From Leptospira wolbachii serovar Codice str. CDC (lineage in GTDB: Bacteria; Spirochaetota; Leptospiria; Leptospirales; Leptospiraceae), in assembly GCF_000332515.2 (NCBI RefSeq), contig NZ_AOGZ02000014.1:691001-755000 (forward strand): a DNA stretch of 64,000 nucleotides. The letters run 5' to 3'. The translations under genes were made by a program, and so were the position numbers. The notes under the pieces were generated by a model, which was not told the DNA's origin, searched no databases, and saw only the letters and a list, made by a program, of their open reading frames with translations. Positions 34,453 through 43,258 of the stretch are shown here, in pieces; position 1 is the stretch's first letter, and each line of letters begins with the position of its first letter.

Positions 34453-35000
34453 TCAGCAGATGCGATCATCTGCGATTTCATTCGTTCAATCACCTTTCGA
34501 TCTTTGGTTAGGGCATACAACCGGAGGCCACCAAGATAACTCATATACAACTCATAACTTAAAGATTTAACAAGTTCTTGGCGCAAATTTGGCGCAAATT
34601 TCAAAATGCAGGTTTCTACCGTATCCAATACATGGTGGACGGCTTTGTTTCTGTAGGAATCAAATTGACTCAAGTGCGAAATCTCACCTGAAAAAAGAGC
34701 TATCGGGCAATCTTTCCTGGAAGTGTTCCTCTGGTTTCTGACAATAAAATTGACCCATTTCTCGATGAAGTCAGACATTCCATTTGCTTTTGCCAATACC
34801 TTTAACATAACAACTCTTTGTTGTTCAGAAAGATAGTTTAGATATTCAAATCCAATATCATCTTTTGATTTAAAATGATCATACAGAGTTTTTTTATAAG
34901 CTCCGGCCTTATCTAAGATCTCTGCAATTCCTGTTGCTTGGAAACCTTTTTCACGAAACAACGCAAAGGAACTTTCTAAAATTTTTTGTTTGGGTTTCAA
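34434..35000 (-). CDS. TetR-family transcriptional regulator
   Basis: A 188-residue repressor type. The N-terminal helix-turn-helix is clear: ILESSFALFREKGFQATGIAEILDKAGAYKKTLYDHFKSKDDIG. The C-terminal ligand domain, with FIEKWVNFIVRN and CPIALFSGEIS, resembles the AcrR/YxaF-like TetR group. It could control its neighbours, such as the PhoD-like locus on the same strand, or another gene in trans. No palindromic operator was found just upstream of it. Confidence 0.9.
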   Translation of the reverse strand: MKPKQKILESSFALFREKGFQATGIAEILDKAGAYKKTLYDHFKSKDDIGFEYLNYLSEQQRVVMLKVLAKANGMSDFIEKWVNFIVRNQRNTSRKDCPIALFSGEISHLSQFDSYRNKAVHHVLDTVETCILKFAPNLRQELVKSLSYELYMSYLGGLRLYALTKDRKVIERMKSQMIASAERLIKG

Positions 35001-35035
35001 AATGAATATCCTCCTATTGTTTCTTGAAATTATTT

Positions 35036-36094
35036 TTAATTAGAATCATTGTTACTGTACCGCAGGACCGCATTTCCAATTTTGTCTTTGATCTCAGACC
35101 GCCAAACCAATTTTCCTTCTTTTACCTGAATCCGAAGAGATCCATAGTTTTCCTCTCGAAATGCAGACCCAAGTTTGTATTCTGAATCATATTCCAATGG
35201 CAAAAATGGCAAAGGCAAATTGAGAGAACTCGAAGTAACTTCAATTAACTTTCGACTTTCCGATAATGGATATTCGTATATTTCTGCAATATGTCTGTCC
35301 CCCGAAAGAATGACTAAGTCGGAAGTTTTCGCAGAACTTAAAAGTCGGAAAAGACGATCTCTTTCTTTGGGGAAGTTTCCCCATTTCTCAAACGGTTGTT
35401 CTATGGGAATGACTTGGATTCCAGAAACAAAAACGAGTAAGTCAGAGGGTTTGTCCAATTCTTCTGCCAACCACTTCCACTGTTCTTCACCAAGAATTGT
35501 GGCCTCCTCTGCTTCATTCGGACGGTATTGGCTTTTCCCTGTAAAATAAGACCAAAACTTCCTTTTTAGAGGAGAGCGAAAAAACCTAGTGTCCGGAATC
35601 ACAATATGAATTTTTTTCTCTTTCAACTTAAGCCAATAGGAATGAAAAATCCCCTTTCCCTCTTTGGTTCCAAAACTTTGCCCTTGGGGCATTAAAGATC
35701 CCACTTGAGAAATAAAAATTTCGCGGCTCTTTTCTTTATCTAAATATTCGCCACCACTATCATTGATTCCGTAATCATGATCATCCCAGGTCGCAAGGAT
35801 TTGTGACTGAGAACGAATGGCCTTCCACTCGGGCCGAGCGAATTGTTTTTGGTAAGCGGGAATCTTTTCTGTAGCAACCAAACTATCTGCGTATATATTA
35901 TCACCTAACAAAAGGATGAGGTCGAAAGGTTCCTTTTCCCACTGAGTTAAAACAGGACTTTCTTTGTCTTAGTGAAGACAAGATCCAAAACCGATATGTA
36001 AACTTTCTGTATCCTTTCCCTCAATCGGGAATTGAAACAAAACCACAAACAGGAGTGATAAAAAAAAGGAAAAAAACGGAGAATATAGTTTCAT
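35036..36094 (-). pseudogene. PhoD-like phosphatase interrupted by an in-frame stop
   Basis: Read from ATG 36094 the frame gives a signal peptide (MKLYSPFFSFFLSLLF...), then FGSCLH, a TAA at 35969-35971, and continues in frame DKESPVLTQWEKEPFDLILL with LGDNIYAD, the PhoD metal motif. Later motifs WDDHDYGIND and LSGDRHIAE are intact. In this family the position after GSCxH is usually Gln, and CAA to TAA would be one base change. Translation would give a 41-residue secreted peptide only. A shorter start (TTG at 35911) would lack the signal and the first part of the metallophosphatase fold, so the gene is probably dead. Confidence 0.8.
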
Positions 36095-36166
36095 AGAGGA
36101 TTCACTAAAAATTTCAGAAAATGCTTCTAAATTTTGTGGATTTTTTTTCTTTTCGTCAATCGGAAA

Positions 36167-36700
36167 TCACTTAGCTGCTCTCATATTGAACCTATATGGT
36201 GACATCGGATTCGAATACCGACTGTTATTTCGAATTACTTCTTTACTATAGATATTACGATAGGTATAGGTACGCAGATGCCAAGGTTGGTCCCAGCGCT
36301 GATAGGAACTGCTATAAAGTATTACATCTTGGTAATAACTTTCGTTCACATGCAATGAATATGCATAACCAACAATCTGCCAATTCACAGGGAAAAAATC
36401 TCCCGCCACTTCCACTTCTGTTTCCCGATACATATCCCGACCGGATCGCCTATCCCCGATGGCACAAGGTTCCATCCGACTGGGAACCGGCCCTTCCATA
36501 AGAACCAGGCACTCTGAATTGTATCCATGTTTTTCAGCATAGGTCAATTGTTGGTGAGGCCGATATTGATATGTTTGATAAAATCCCTTCAAATACGTTT
36601 TTTTATCTACAGCCGTACATTGGGGGAATAACAATAATCCAAACAAAATAATTAGGATTAACAACCGCGATAGAATGATTTTATGAACATAAAGAATCAT
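36167..36700 (-). CDS. Putative lipoprotein of unknown function
   Basis: A protein of about 177 residues with a strongly hydrophobic N-terminus ending LLLFPQC, a possible spirochaetal lipobox. The mature part is rich in Tyr, Arg and Ser with paired cysteines (SECLVL and EPCAIGDRR) and no recognised domain. ATG 36700 is preferred because GGTGAG lies seven bases before it; a GTG at 36712 would lengthen it by four residues. Confidence 0.6.
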   Translation of the reverse strand: MILYVHKIILSRLLILIILFGLLLFPQCTAVDKKTYLKGFYQTYQYRPHQQLTYAEKHGYNSECLVLMEGPVPSRMEPCAIGDRRSGRDMYRETEVEVAGDFFPVNWQIVGYAYSLHVNESYYQDVILYSSSYQRWDQPWHLRTYTYRNIYSKEVIRNNSRYSNPMSPYRFNMRAAK

Positions 36701-36893
36701 ATACGGTCTCACCGCGAATACTGAATCGAAGGGATTTTTCCCGGAAGACTTTGTTGCATGGATTGGCGTAGAATATTTTCCTTTAAGGAACGCAGAAGTA
36801 ACAAAATCCCAACTAGATGTTTCATACGAACATCCTAGTGCTAAACTAACAGAAATGCTATGGGAGGTTCCCGCAATTGCGGAAACTACCTAG
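36693..36893 (+). pseudogene. Possible 3' remnant of an unidentified gene
   Basis: An open frame of about 66 codons with coding-like residues (EDFVAWIGVEYFPLRN, then SYEHPSAKLTEMLWEVPAIAE) that has no usable start codon at its 5' end and begins directly after a stop. A hairpin with a T-run follows its own stop. This is what the tail of a deleted gene would look like. It overlaps the start of the minus-strand lipoprotein gene. Confidence 0.35.
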
Positions 36894-36897
36894 AACC

Positions 36898-36939
36898 AAA
36901 GGAAACTTTCGTGAAAAATCTTACGAAAGAATCCTTTTT
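36898..36939 (+). terminator. Intrinsic terminator candidate after the remnant
   Basis: AAAGGA ... TTTCGT and ACGAAA ... TCCTTTTTA form a two-part stem (outer and inner helices separated by a small internal loop), with the outer 3' arm running into TTTTT. It lies right after the stop of the gene remnant and also before the end of the minus-strand lipoprotein gene at 36951, so it might serve both. Confidence 0.5.
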
Positions 36940-36950
36940 ATACAACTAAC

Positions 36951-37481
36951 TTAAATTTTTCGAAGATTGATGCGGTAGGGAGTGATATTTGAAGTTACAG
37001 CTCTTCCTTGGCACTGGTAATCGGAAGGATTCACAAGTCCTGTCGATTGCAAAGAATAAGACTTCCCCACTTCCAAAACAACTTGTTTAGCACCCGTTGC
37101 CGATGAAACAAAGAGTTCGGTATTTCCCTCTTTTAACGACACAAGAAAATCAAATCGACTCGAATTACAACTGGAAGATGTAAGGGTTTGTTTTCCTGAA
37201 GATCCGGTCACTTCATAGGTCCCACTGGTTTGGACCGTGATCGACCCACTAACAGACTGGATACTACAGATAGAAATGGAGCCATTGACATTAAATGGTG
37301 AATTTGCATTTTCATTGGTCAGGTATTGGCAGGAAGGAGTGACTAAAATGGAAAGCACAACCGCATCGGCCAAGGGATCTCCCGTGAGTTTTGTGCCAGG
37401 GATAAGGCCATCCTCTTTCTGATTCGAACAACTCCAAAAAAGGAGGGACAGGATAGGGAAACACACCAAATATTTTAACAT
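36951..37481 (-). CDS. Cysteine-containing lipoprotein of unknown function
   Basis: A 176-residue lipoprotein: the signal MLKYLVCFPILSLLFWSC ends in a lipobox-like LFWSC with SNQK after it. The mature part contains Cys residues at PSCQYL, ISICSIQ, SSCNSS and YQCQGR that could form two disulfides, and a strand-rich Ser/Thr pattern. No family is recognised. Surface or periplasmic location is expected. Confidence 0.7.
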   Translation of the reverse strand: MLKYLVCFPILSLLFWSCSNQKEDGLIPGTKLTGDPLADAVVLSILVTPSCQYLTNENANSPFNVNGSISICSIQSVSGSITVQTSGTYEVTGSSGKQTLTSSSCNSSRFDFLVSLKEGNTELFVSSATGAKQVVLEVGKSYSLQSTGLVNPSDYQCQGRAVTSNITPYRINLRKI

Positions 37482-37513
37482 ACAAAAACCTACTTATTGT
37501 TTTCTAAGTGGGT

Positions 37514-37731
37514 TCAAATTCTGATTGTTTGGTTCTCATTTTTAAGAAAAGGGGCGCCTCGAATCTGTTTGGTGTATAAGGATTTTTTTTCCAAACGACC
37601 GCGCTTTTCGCTCCAATCTTTCCCATCCGTATACCAACAAAGATTTCCTCCTGATTCGGAAAGGATTTCCGCTGCAATCGCTGGCGCAATGAATTCCTTT
37701 TTACATTTAAATTCTGACTGCTCAATTCCAT
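37514..37731 (-). pseudogene. Possible small gene with a one-base frameshift
   Basis: Starting at ATG 37731 the frame reads MELSSQNLNVK and then loses sense. In the next frame the sequence continues KEFIAPAIAAEILSESGG, then NLCWYTDGKDWSEKRGRL, ending at a stop at 37514-37516. One extra base in the T5 run at 37698-37702 would join the two parts into a protein of about 72 residues. Family unknown; the start has no good ribosome site. The composition looks coding, but this is a weak call. Confidence 0.35.
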
Positions 37732-37808
37732 CTCAAACAATAAACATAATATATTTCAGTTTGCAAAAGTTTTGTTTAAAACGGAAGTAGGAAGAAAGAG
37801 GCTATCGT

Positions 37809-37970
37809 ATGAAATTAAATAAAGAATGGCATAAAGAACATAAAATGCCCAAAAATGCTTCCTTTGAAGAACGTGTCCATTGGCATCTCGAACACCAAAA
37901 ACATTGTAAGTGTGCCCCCATTCCTAAAAAGCTCGCAGAACAAATGAAGGAAAAGGGAATCAAAACATAG
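37809..37970 (+). CDS. Small conserved-looking His/Cys protein, 53 residues
   Basis: A short frame starting MKLNKEWHKEHKMPKNASFE and continuing ERVHWHLEHQKHCKCAP, then IPKKLAEQMKEKGIKT. It matches a pattern I recall of very small bacterial proteins with a WHLEHxKxCxC core. The cluster of two Cys and three His could bind a metal. AAGAGG lies 8 bases before the ATG. Its role is unknown. Similarity is from memory, not from a search. Confidence 0.6.
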   Translation: MKLNKEWHKEHKMPKNASFEERVHWHLEHQKHCKCAPIPKKLAEQMKEKGIKT

Positions 37971-38203
37971 GGCACTTTTCTAATTCCAATTATACTCATG
38001 AATCTTTGGTATCAAGGATTTAGAGAATTCAATAAGTCCTTGCTCTCTTTAGCTAACACTCATAATATCAGTGGAATCGGAAATTTTGAGGAAAAAAAAT
38101 TACCATGCCCGCAAAAAATTTACAAACATCGACTAAGATTCGCTTACTTTCTCCTCCTCATTTTTAGTTTCCTCTTTTTTTGTAAACTTCCCGAACTAAA
38201 CAA

Positions 38204-39316
38204 TCATTCCGACTGGATAAACTTTTTCCACCATCTTTCCATTAGGTTGGGTTCTCGAATTTTGACAATTTGTCCAAATTTAGGAGTGAGTAAATCGATT
38301 TTATAGATCTCAGCCTGTTTTTCTAGAGATTCAGCTGGTTCATACCAACTATGCAGTGATAGGTTAAACATTCCCCAGTGTACGGGCACTAGCCTTTTCC
38401 CTTTTAAATCAAGATGAGCCTTTGCTGTTTGTTCTGGTAAAACATGCACCGCTTCCCACATCGGGTTGTACTGACCATTTTCAATGAATGTTAAATCAAA
38501 AGGTCCAAACTTATCACCTATGTTTTTAAAGTGAACATCATAACCAGAGTCCCCGCTAAAATAAAATCGTTCTTTTTGTCCGATTACAGTCCAAGAAGAC
38601 CACAATGTTTTATTACCATTCATACCCCGCCTTCCTGAAAAATGTTGGGCCGGAGTACAAACAATTTTTATTTTACCGACCTCAATGGGTTCCCACCAGT
38701 CAAGCTCTGTTAGACGATCCTCTGGAACACCCCATTCTTTTAAATGAGATATAACTCCCAAAGGAGTAATAAATTTTGTATTTGTGTTTTTAAAAAACTC
38801 AATGGTTGGCATATCGAGATGATCATAATGGTCATGAGATATAATGATATAATCAATGGGAGGTAATTCTTCCAATTTGACAACGGCATCTTGAAACCGT
38901 TTCACCATAAAACTAAAAGGCGCGGCCGATTCTGAAAATACAGGATCAAAAAATAATATTTTTCCTTCGATATTCACAAGAAAGGTAGAATGACCAAACC
39001 ATATAAATTTGATGCTTTCATCTGGTTTTAAAAACTCAGCAAAATCCGGTTTTTCTTCAGGAAGTTTCACATCTGGTTTTTGGTTTTTATCACCACCAAA
39101 AAAGAATTTAAAAGCTAGAGAAAAGAAGTTTTGGCCTTCTCGCATTTTTTCCAGAACGTCAGGTCTGCGATTTACAAACTGTTCCCGAGTTTTGTCAAAG
39201 TGCGTTGAGGATTTGATTTTCTCAAGGTGGGCTCCATGAGGATCTTTTCCGAAAGCTTTGCAATGGAATTGTACAAATGAAAATAAGATCAGTAAAGAAA
39301 GGGCTAAATTTTTCAA
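38204..39316 (-). CDS. Metallo-beta-lactamase-fold lipoprotein (NAPE-PLD/UlaG-like)
   Basis: A hydrolase of the metallo-beta-lactamase superfamily. The pattern FIWFGHSTFLVNIEGKILFFDPV is typical of the NAPE-phospholipase D/UlaG branch. The metal motif is IIISHDHYDHLDMP (HxHxDH), followed by FSGDSGYD and a late PVHWGMF His. TTG 39316 is preferred as start because it gives a lipoprotein signal (MKNLALSLLILFSFVQFHC) with AGGA before it; the longest frame begins at GTG 39361. It may act on phospholipid or phosphodiester substrates in the periplasm. Confidence 0.85.
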   Translation of the reverse strand: MKNLALSLLILFSFVQFHCKAFGKDPHGAHLEKIKSSTHFDKTREQFVNRRPDVLEKMREGQNFFSLAFKFFFGGDKNQKPDVKLPEEKPDFAEFLKPDESIKFIWFGHSTFLVNIEGKILFFDPVFSESAAPFSFMVKRFQDAVVKLEELPPIDYIIISHDHYDHLDMPTIEFFKNTNTKFITPLGVISHLKEWGVPEDRLTELDWWEPIEVGKIKIVCTPAQHFSGRRGMNGNKTLWSSWTVIGQKERFYFSGDSGYDVHFKNIGDKFGPFDLTFIENGQYNPMWEAVHVLPEQTAKAHLDLKGKRLVPVHWGMFNLSLHSWYEPAESLEKQAEIYKIDLLTPKFGQIVKIREPNLMERWWKKFIQSE

Positions 39317-39546
39317 TAGATTCCTGCCGAAAGGTTGTCTTTTTAGACTGGCCAGCACCACAAAATCTCTGAATTGTTTCGTAATTTATTCGATTCCAGC
39401 TTATTGGAAATTCTTTTTCGGGCATTTTTCACTTTTCCAAGGTAACCGATTTTCCCTCTGTTTTTTGTGCCAGAAACCAGTTTTCGTCATTCTGTTGAAA
39501 CTTTCAAATAGTTGCATTTTTAAGTAACCTTAGCAACTGTTTGTTT

Positions 39547-40674
39547 ATGAGAAACATAATTATTCTAATATTCTACTTTTTTGTTTTTGCAAAGTCGGTA
39601 AAATCGCAAGAAAAAATTGAAGAAGTCACTCCAGAAACAAAAGAACGGTCCCCCCAAACTGTTGGCAAAAGTGGAGACAGATATGGAGTGTTTAACCTTA
39701 GAAAAAAAAATGGCCCCAACTATATATCTCTCTATCCAGGTGTAACCTATGGTTTTTCTGAAATGATCATCAAATCACAGTTAGGTAGGGCAGATATGGC
39801 CGCAGATCTAAGCATAGAAAAAAACATAGATTTTCTAATGGATTTAAAATCTGTTGATTTTCAGATTTCTGAAAACTTCGGATTCACTATCCTTGGAAGA
39901 GCCAAACCTTTTCTCATTTCAAGGCAAAGATACGAAGGAGATTTATCATTTTTTGAATCAAGTTCTAATTCATCATCAGGCTCAAGCTCCAGCAGCTCAG
40001 GAAGTTCTGGATCCGGATCAGGATCCAGTTCTGCAGACACACAAATTTCCAATGAAGATATAGGAACTAGAGTATCAGGCAATTATACATTTATCGCCCC
40101 GGCTTTTTATATTGGCAAAGAAGGAATAGACCACGTAAGAATTGGTTTAGGTGTAGGTGGAGGTCGGATTCGTTTTTCAGGGAATGCAAATTTTCAAAAC
40201 AGTTTTTTGGATATTTTGCCTTTGTCCTTCGGGAACAGACCAGGCGCTTTTGACAACTATGCAAACTTAGTGGGTAGAGTATCATTACTCAATGAACAGA
40301 ATTTTACAGGTGACCCTGTTCGTTCCTTTCTGTTGGCAAATTTAGGCCAAGGTGAGAATTTACAAAACCTAGGTTTGTATATGGCGGCTAAGGGAGAAAT
40401 TGATTTAAAAAACATAAATCACAATCAATTTTTTATTTCTTATTTAATGTTTCGAGATGCTTCCCTTATCGAATTATTGACCATCTCATCGATCAGCCGA
40501 GGTACAGTCTCCGCAAAACAAACGTATTTTGTTCCTGTTGTTCTATTTGTCGAGTATCCTACAAGTTTTGTAAATTTTCGACTAACGGTAATGTATTCCT
40601 CATTTAAAGCAGGAAACAATCATCACAGCTTTAATAGTTTAGAAATTGCTGCCTATTTACCAATAGATTTATAA
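39547..40674 (+). CDS. Predicted outer-membrane protein with Ser/Gly-rich insert
   Basis: A 375-residue exported protein. Signal peptide about 1-21 (ending VKSQ-EK). The mature part is strand-rich, with alternating hydrophobic and polar residues (NYISLYPGVTYGFSEMIIK, and FTILGRAKPFLISRQR) and a C-terminal strand, consistent with a beta-barrel. Residues about 139-165 are a tract of nearly pure Ser and Gly. The ATG at 39547 is chosen over a TTG two codons before. No family is recognised. The last residues, IDL, do not end in the common Phe. Confidence 0.65.
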   Translation: MRNIIILIFYFFVFAKSVKSQEKIEEVTPETKERSPQTVGKSGDRYGVFNLRKKNGPNYISLYPGVTYGFSEMIIKSQLGRADMAADLSIEKNIDFLMDLKSVDFQISENFGFTILGRAKPFLISRQRYEGDLSFFESSSNSSSGSSSSSSGSSGSGSGSSSADTQISNEDIGTRVSGNYTFIAPAFYIGKEGIDHVRIGLGVGGGRIRFSGNANFQNSFLDILPLSFGNRPGAFDNYANLVGRVSLLNEQNFTGDPVRSFLLANLGQGENLQNLGLYMAAKGEIDLKNINHNQFFISYLMFRDASLIELLTISSISRGTVSAKQTYFVPVVLFVEYPTSFVNFRLTVMYSSFKAGNNHHSFNSLEIAAYLPIDL

Positions 40675-40699
40675 AAAATTTATAAATCGTATACAATAC

Positions 40700-41959
40700 T
40701 CAATACGAAACAATTTCTATCGAAAAAGGATTGGTTCCAGCAGTTACAGGAAATCCCGCCATAGGCCAAAGAGATCCATCGTCGCCTATGGTAAATCCAG
40801 AGACACTCCCACCTTCCGTATTGGAGGAATATAAAAACTTTCCTTTTGGGTCGATACTAAGACCAATGGGACTAAACCCCGACACAAAGGGAGACCCGCT
40901 TACAGGTGTTAATGCTCCATTGGTTAGCTGTATGGAATATGCAGAAATTGTTCCTTGGCCAGTGCCACTATTGGCAACATAGACAAAACGATTGAGTGGG
41001 TCCACGATGGCATACCCTGGCGCCACCCCTGCGGAAATACTCGTTTGGATGGTTAGAGCACCGGAGTTTTTATCTCTCAGAAACGGGAATACATCTTGTG
41101 AAAAATAATTGGCTCCATAAACAAACTGATCATTCGCAGAAATGGCAATGGAAAGATTATTCACATTGGTCTGGTAAAAATTTACAGAAGTTAGATTCCC
41201 ATTCGCTGCATCTAGGTGAAACGCTTGCACACCAGCCATGTCTCCAGGCGCACTCGTGAGACCTGCATACAAATGTCTACCTTTAGAATCAAAAACCATT
41301 CGTCCCACAGCACCAGAAATGGGATTTGCCGTAACTGCAACAGGTGTTAAGCTAGAAAGGTTTCCTGAAGAATCAATCGCCATCCGATGGATTTCCTTCT
41401 GGCCTTCTGAACTGGCAAATAAGTATTTTCCATTGGGATCTAATGCCAAAGAATACGGAGTGGAAGAAAGAACCAAATCAGGATGGTTTAAAGATAGAGT
41501 TCCGTTCTCTGGATTGAGATTGAGTATGGAAACGGAAGTATTACCGATGTTGGCAACATACACTATGGTTCCAGTGGCATTGGTGACAGAATAACGAGGA
41601 CGGTTTGTCAATTGAAACGGTGACCCAGTCACTTGTGAAATAGCACCAGTGTTTGGATCAATCTGAAACACATTGATGCTACTCGTTGCCGTGGACAATC
41701 CAACATTCGTAACGAGGATAAAACGAGGAATTTTGATTCGTGGGTTTCTAACGTGGGCGCCACAGAAATCTGTGTATTCACTAGCTCCTACAAGGACAAC
41801 CAAGGTTTGTAGATAGGCAGAGGAATCGGGATCGCAGGCAGAATTAAATTCAGAACGCTGGCATTGAAAAAAAAACGCCATCATAAGCCCAATAGAAAGG
41901 ATCTTTCTCAAGTTGTGTATCGATTGATCACGTATCAATCCTAAATTATCCTTTTTCAC
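40700..41959 (-). CDS. Beta-propeller (lactonase-like) lipoprotein
   Basis: A 419-residue lipoprotein (signal ending AFFFQC-QR) built of repeated blades such as TIVYVANIGNTSVSILNLNPENGTLS, KYLFASSEGQKEIHRMAID and RHLYAGLTSAP, the YncE/6-phosphogluconolactonase-type pattern. The seven-bladed propeller is usually a binding surface; no catalytic site is evident. It starts with GTG. It is one of three such lipoproteins in the window (also 48656 and 62683). Confidence 0.8.
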   Translation of the reverse strand: MKKDNLGLIRDQSIHNLRKILSIGLMMAFFFQCQRSEFNSACDPDSSAYLQTLVVLVGASEYTDFCGAHVRNPRIKIPRFILVTNVGLSTATSSINVFQIDPNTGAISQVTGSPFQLTNRPRYSVTNATGTIVYVANIGNTSVSILNLNPENGTLSLNHPDLVLSSTPYSLALDPNGKYLFASSEGQKEIHRMAIDSSGNLSSLTPVAVTANPISGAVGRMVFDSKGRHLYAGLTSAPGDMAGVQAFHLDAANGNLTSVNFYQTNVNNLSIAISANDQFVYGANYFSQDVFPFLRDKNSGALTIQTSISAGVAPGYAIVDPLNRFVYVANSGTGQGTISAYSIQLTNGALTPVSGSPFVSGFSPIGLSIDPKGKFLYSSNTEGGSVSGFTIGDDGSLWPMAGFPVTAGTNPFSIEIVSY

Positions 41960-42180
41960 TATGCAGATATCCCTTTCTCATCCAAAGATCACAAACTTAA
42001 TTCATGTTTCCTTTGAAAAATATCAACTTATTTTAACGCTACTGAAACTCGTATTTCAACTAATTTACATTATAAAGTAAAAGATTGGGTTCGGTCTGAT
42101 TTCATTAGATTTCGATTGATTTCAAACATAACTTTTAGAATCTTTCTGATAAAGAACATAACTTCCGGAAAAGTAAATCA

Positions 42181-43224
42181 ATGAATCAATTAACAGCGTG
42201 GTTAAAATCGATCCAATTTTTGTTGGGGTTACAAAGTACAGAGGAAACTCTGCCTGCTGTTAGGGAGATATCGCTTCCCATTCGTAATGGAAATTTACGT
42301 GCGGACTGTTATATTCCAAAATCAAAATCACTTGGTACCATCGTTACGATCAATGGACTCGCACCGCTGGGAAACCGTGATCCGAGATTTATCATCCTCA
42401 ATAAAACTCTTAATAAGATTGGTTATACAGTTGTGAGTCCATTCTTTGATGAAATCTGCGATTATAAAATTTCTTTACGTAACATTGACGACATTAAAGA
42501 TTCGATTCTTTTTATCTCAGATCAAAAAGATTTATGCCCCTCTGGGAAAGTGTCCATTTTTGCTCCTTCTTTTTCGGGATCATTGAGTCTCATTGCAGTA
42601 AGCGACAAACAAATTGCCAACCGAATCAATTCCGTTTGTACAATCGGAGCCTTTGCCAACGTAGATGATATAATTGGAAATTTATTCGCAGACCAGAATT
42701 TGGATGAATATGGCCGAATGATTCTTCTACTCAATTTTCTTCCCCTATCCATTGGAGAAAACAAAAGTTTATTCAAAGCCATCAAACTTGCTATTTTGGA
42801 CAATTATTTCAAATACAAAGACAATCTATTCGAACCTCATTATTCAAAAATGAAAAAAACAGATCGCGACTTTTTTGAAAACTTGAAATATGATAAAAAT
42901 TTCCGAATGAAACATTGGGAAATCATTCTGAAGAAAAGCGGGAAAGATCGTGAATTGTTGTCGGCTTTATCGGTAACAAACCACATAAATTCCCTCAACC
43001 TACCCATTTTATTGATTCATGGATTAAAAGATGATGTAGTGCCAGCTAACGAGTCTTCCATGTTGCATAAAAAACTGGTAGCTCGTGGTGTAGAATGCAA
43101 ACTTTGTATTACAAATCTTATCTCACATGGAGACACTGGATTTAGTTTAAAAACTTTATTAGAGGTACCTAAACTCATAACATCCTTTTCGTTCTTTTTT
43201 CGAAAAGCGTATGATGGGAAGTGA
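42181..43224 (+). CDS. Alpha/beta hydrolase-fold protein
   Basis: A 347-residue cytoplasmic protein with an alpha/beta hydrolase core. GTIVTINGLAPLGNRDPR forms the oxyanion region. The nucleophile position is FAPSFSGSLS, where GxSxG is altered to PSFSG, so a Ser is present but the first Gly is not. The acid is in IHGLKDDVVPANE and the late His in ISHGDTGFS. Esterase or acyltransferase activity is possible but unproved. It converges with rocD. Confidence 0.7.
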   Translation: MNQLTAWLKSIQFLLGLQSTEETLPAVREISLPIRNGNLRADCYIPKSKSLGTIVTINGLAPLGNRDPRFIILNKTLNKIGYTVVSPFFDEICDYKISLRNIDDIKDSILFISDQKDLCPSGKVSIFAPSFSGSLSLIAVSDKQIANRINSVCTIGAFANVDDIIGNLFADQNLDEYGRMILLLNFLPLSIGENKSLFKAIKLAILDNYFKYKDNLFEPHYSKMKKTDRDFFENLKYDKNFRMKHWEIILKKSGKDRELLSALSVTNHINSLNLPILLIHGLKDDVVPANESSMLHKKLVARGVECKLCITNLISHGDTGFSLKTLLEVPKLITSFSFFFRKAYDGK

Positions 43225-43258
43225 AAAAGATTTCAGAAATTTCCACTGTTTAACTGAT

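Noticed and set aside
37497..37790. 97-codon plus-strand frame opposite the frameshifted remnant
   Set aside because: No ribosome site, poor composition, and the opposite strand gives a more convincing reading.
37998..38306. 102-codon plus-strand frame with a hydrophobic patch (LRFAYFLLLIFSFLFFC)
   Set aside because: It overlaps the metallo-beta-lactamase gene for 100 bases, lacks a ribosome site and its hydrophobic patch is in the middle; I could not support it as a gene.
39960..40035. CRISPR-like short repeats
   Set aside because: The repeats are Ser/Gly codons within an open frame, not spaced direct repeats.
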